Assembly: GCA_026929865.2 (NCBI GenBank)
Contig: CM049404.1
Span: forward strand, 6,839,001-6,903,000
Length of the DNA: 64,000 nucleotides
Reading direction: 5' to 3'
Source of the DNA: Hyperoplus lanceolatus
Lineage: Eukaryota > Chordata > Actinopteri > Uranoscopiformes > Ammodytidae
Below are positions 61,100 through 64,000 of this stretch, one piece after another. The notes under the pieces were generated by a model. The model saw only the letters and a program-made list of their open reading frames with translations. It was not told the DNA's origin and made no database searches. The position numbers were made by a program, and so were the translations under genes. The first letter of the stretch is position 1. The number at the start of each line of letters is the position of its first letter.

Positions 61100-61407
61100 A
61101 CCACAATTTGAGAAAAAACTACCTCTCTTAGCATTTCAGGCTAATCTTTAGCTAATATCATCACATGGTTTTTATATGTTGGTAGTTCATCAACACGTAT
61201 GATAGAAGTTTTTCTACGTGAATACATTTGCTTTGGCACAACAGTTGATTAAGTTGACAGCAAGAAAATTTACTTTTACATGCAAAATACCTATTTTGGT
61301 GAAAAAAACATGCTTACCACAGCACCATGAGGTCCTCTCTTTCAGGGCCATGGGGAAATGAGAGGATCTTGAAAACATATATCTCACATGAACACAAATG
61401 TTTTCCC

Positions 61408-62758
61408 AGTGTTTCCCCTACCATTGTACAAGCCTGGCGGGGCCGTCAGGCCAACGGGACCCCCCGCCAGGCCAACAGCAGCCTGACTTAAAAAAAGATA
61501 TATATATTTTTTAAGTGAATTTCTCATTGATTCCGTAATAATCATTTGCGAGCGTCTGCGCGGCACTGTCGGTCTACCCCTCGTGTGCGCCTGTCTTTAC
61601 AACCTCTCGTTTGATCATCCCATCATCTGATCTGTGTGTCTGCTTGTGTGTGTGTAGTCTGCGCACGGCGGGCGCGATGCGTGTGTGCATTCGGTGTGCA
61701 CTTGTTAAACACGGAAGCCAATGAGCAGGAGCATGACTAGCAAGCAAACGCTGAACTAATGGCAAAAATAAAACCAGCGCCTGCTCTATGGAGATAGTAA
61801 GGACTCAGTAACAGGGACGTTGAACATGAAAAAGTGCTGAGCAAAACTTAGACATTTAAAATCGCTACGTCACCGTGGCAACACAACCAATCTGTATCAA
61901 CAGCAGAGACGGCGCAGCAAAAAACGGCATGCACTCATTTCAGTAAGTTTACAGAAGTGCCACACTGCTACTGCCTTTGACATTCTCAGAAAAGCATTCA
62001 TTTATTTTCAAGGGACATATTAATTTATTGTTTTAACTGTTAAGTTATCTTGAAAACAGCAGGCTAGTGTAGGCCTACAAGCTGTATTTCTTTGTATTTT
62101 CAATGCTACTTTATTTTTATGTTTTAAATTGAGGAATAGGCTAGATGAAGTATAATGGTCGGAATAGCACATCATGATGTGTAGCCTATGTTAATTCATT
62201 TATTTTCAACAAGGCTATTTGCATTAAAAAAAAAGAAATGTTAGGCTAGCTTCAAGGTGAGGTGATTCAGATTATTCCAGAAATGAGTAGGCCTACTAGA
62301 CAGGAACTGTCTATATTAGATCTTAGTGTTTATTGTTTTTTATTGAAATCCATGTGTTTTTCTTCAATAGTTTGCATAGCTTGTGTCACCAAATTATTAC
62401 AGAAAATTGTTATAGGCAGGACATATGACAGTTGTTTACAGAGTACAGAATTAGTGCACCAGATTGATGCATTTAACTTTAAAAAGGATAATGTTCTCTT
62501 CTGCAGGGGCATGCTCCCAGGCCCCTCACTAGAAGGTCCATTCTCACCCAGCAGGATCTAAAAATCCTGTGAGAAACACCACATGTACAGTACAAACGTA
62601 CTGAATGTGAAAGCATAACCCTATGCCCTCATTTTTAACGGGCTGTCAAATGGGGTTCGTTTTGGCCAATATCTTCTAGAAATTTGGTACACACGCGGCA
62701 TGCATAGTCTTTATCAGCTCTTACCACCGGGCCTAAAAAACATTCTAGGGGAAACACT
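61408..62758. mobile_element. hAT element nested in the TA-flanked element
   Basis: The ends AGTGTTTCCCCTA and, on the right, TAGGGGAAACACT are inverted. The flanks GTTTTCCC (61400-61407) and GTTTTCCG (62759-62766) match at 7 of 8 positions, as expected of a hAT duplication. A GC-rich hairpin sits just inside the left end (61433-61442 with 61462-61471). No transposase frame in its 1,351 bp. Confidence 0.8.
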
Positions 62759-62942
62759 GTTTTCCGTTGCCTAGATACAGGGGGTGGCTCACATCAGATT
62801 CCCCCGTTCTCCCCTATAGCTATATTTTTTTTTTTCTTAAATGTCCTTTACAAAACATTGTAACCAATTTTTGTTTTCAAAATAACCAATTAAAAATGAT
62901 CAAAATACAATAAATCCTTATCTTTTTTTCAAATGGGAGACA

Positions 62943-62984
62943 TACTGCAGCGTGTGCATAAAGCTTTATGCACACGCTACAGTA
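62943..62984. repeat. 42-bp palindrome (one mismatched pair)
   Basis: The central 30 bp (62949-62978) are perfectly palindromic around AAGCTT. The symmetry extends to 62943-62984 with one mismatch (62948/62979). It lies about 65 bp before the ATG of the ZBED-type transposase. Confidence 0.93.
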
Positions 62985-63049
62985 ACAGTTACTTCTGCTA
63001 CACCACTACTTCTCCCAAGAACGATCTCTTCCTCTGTCCTTTCTTGACA

Positions 63050-64000
63050 ATGGCATCTTCACTTAAAAGTCCGGTGTGGGATAGTTTCCTAAAGATTGAT
63101 AACAGAACAGTTCTGTGTAAATTATGCAGCATCAAGTTTGCTTACCATTCGTCCACAACCGTGATATTGAATCACTTGTCAAAGAGGCATCCGAAGCCTT
63201 CCAGCTGGCAAGGCAGCATCTGGTCACTGTGATAGCCGCCGTGCTGAAAGAATCAGCGAGTTGAGATGATAGCCGGAGACATGCTGCCTATGAGCGTAGT
63301 AGAGGGGACGGGGTTCCACGATCTGATTACATTTCTCGAGCCAGCCTACACCGTGCCATGTCGCCAAACGATGACTGTGAGGCTGGAGAAAATGTACCGT
63401 GAAGTAGCAGCTCCCCTCCGCGAGATCCTGTCCTCAGCCGATAAAGTTGCGATCACCACCAATGCCTGGACAGCTTTGACTACCCGCTCAATGCCAGAGA
63501 GGCACACTGCTGAGAACATGGCTCACGTCCTGCAAGCCACCGTTGACAATTGGGGCATAGCCAAGTGGAAGCCTGCGTGCACAAAAACACGTCCAACATT
63601 CTGCTGGCAAACTCCCGTTAGCTGGAGTGGGAATCGCACAGATGCTTTGCCCACATGCTGAAGCTTGCAATCAACGACGGCTTCAAATTGGGATCTGTTA
63701 GTACCGTTGTTGGGGGTGCAAGTCACCTTGTGTCCCTTTTTCACCACAGCACAGTGGCAACCGAAGCAGGCCGAACAAAATGAAAACGAGATGATTTATG
63801 ACATGTTTGAGCGCCTACTGGAGCAGCGCTGGGCTCTAGCAGCAGTCTTATCCGACCGGGACTTCACCAAGCTGACAGATGCGCGTACCCTCGAGCTTGC
63901 CAATGCAAGCTGGCACGTCATGGAAGAACTGTTGCCTTTGCTGAAGTCTCTCAAATGTGCCACAACTGCACTGCAGTGAAACAGAGCTGTCAATTTCCAT
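63050..64000 (+). pseudogene. hAT transposase with BED zinc finger (ZBED-like), frameshifted, runs off window
   Basis: From the ATG at 63050 the frame gives a BED finger: SPVWDSF, then CKLCSIKF, then LNHLSKRHP (W/F, CxxC, HxxxxH). It stops at 63232. Coding resumes at 63266 with VEGTGFHDLITFLEPAY and KVAITTNAWTALTTRS, the start of the hAT RNase-H-like core, whose first catalytic Asp normally sits in the TDAW-type motif; here it reads TNAW, with Asn. MPERHTAENMAHVL follows, but the sequence normally between these is deleted. A further shift near 63560 moves the frame to one reading FAHMLKLAINDGFK; another stretch ends ELLPLLKSLKCAT with a stop. At least three frame breaks, so not functional; the C-terminal dimerisation domain lies beyond the edge. 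Confidence 0.85.

Larger units (their letters stand above)
60276..62814. mobile_element. TA-flanked DNA element with GGGGAGAACGGGG-type ends
   Basis: The left end GGGAAGAACGGGGTAATCTG and the right end, reversed, GGGGAGAACGGGGGAATCTG are flanked by TA (60274-60275 and 62815-62816). GAGCCAC follows within 12 bases on both sides. Without the nested hAT it is about 1.2 kb. The terminal motif recurs inside as palindromic pairs (60454-60499 and 61061-61099). No transposase frame found. Confidence 0.7.

Overview
This window is vertebrate genomic DNA, almost certainly from a ray-finned (teleost) fish. The evidence is two intron-containing keratin genes with fish-type head and tail sequences, AT-rich intergenic DNA, many CA/GT microsatellites, and DNA transposons of the Tc1, hAT, piggyBac and TTAA-MITE kinds that are common in teleosts. 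The species cannot be fixed from the sequence.

Genes. Only two intact-looking genes are supported. On the minus strand, 343-5867 holds six coding exons of a type I keratin of the krt18 group; its tail exon(s) lie beyond the left edge. On the plus strand, 47512-52623 holds eight coding exons of a complete 548-residue type II keratin of the krt8 group. The two are divergent (head to head) and their start codons are about 41.6 kb apart. Keratins 8 and 18 are obligate partners in the heteropolymeric intermediate filaments of simple epithelia, and a divergent K8/K18 pair is also the mammalian layout, so this looks like the ancestral pair with a gap filled by repeats. I found no third cellular gene between them.

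Region by region. 1-6.0 kb: krt18-like gene and its TATA promoter. 6-18.5 kb: intergenic DNA with a 3-bp-TSD (Harbinger-like) MITE (8.8-9.6 kb), a TTAA MITE (11.8-12.2 kb), a Tc1-type MITE (13.8 kb), a (CTTT)n run and a local duplication at 17.3/17.5 kb. 18.6-20.4 kb: a decayed Tc1 element interrupted by a 1,043-bp hAT element with a perfect 8-bp target duplication. 20.4-33.9 kb: simple repeats and further MITEs. 33.9-38.1 kb: a 4.2-kb piggyBac element with TTAA ends, long inverted arms built of ~350-bp tandem units, and a broken transposase. 38.1-47.4 kb: MITEs, a nested hAT-like element at 40.7-41.6 kb, and anonymous DNA up to the krt8 promoter. 47.4-53.3 kb: krt8, with a TTAA MITE filling most of its last intron. 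53.4-55.2 kb: a fold-back Tc1 element whose left arm carries a nested 212-bp insertion. 56.1-57.2 kb: a second inverted-repeat element. 58.9-62.8 kb: further MITEs and a 2.5-kb TA-flanked element carrying a nested hAT. 63.0-64.0 kb: a frameshifted ZBED/hAT transposase running off the right edge.

I see no CRISPR array, operon or other prokaryotic feature, no tRNA or rRNA gene, and no clear new cellular system. The most unusual material is in the structure and nesting of the mobile elements.
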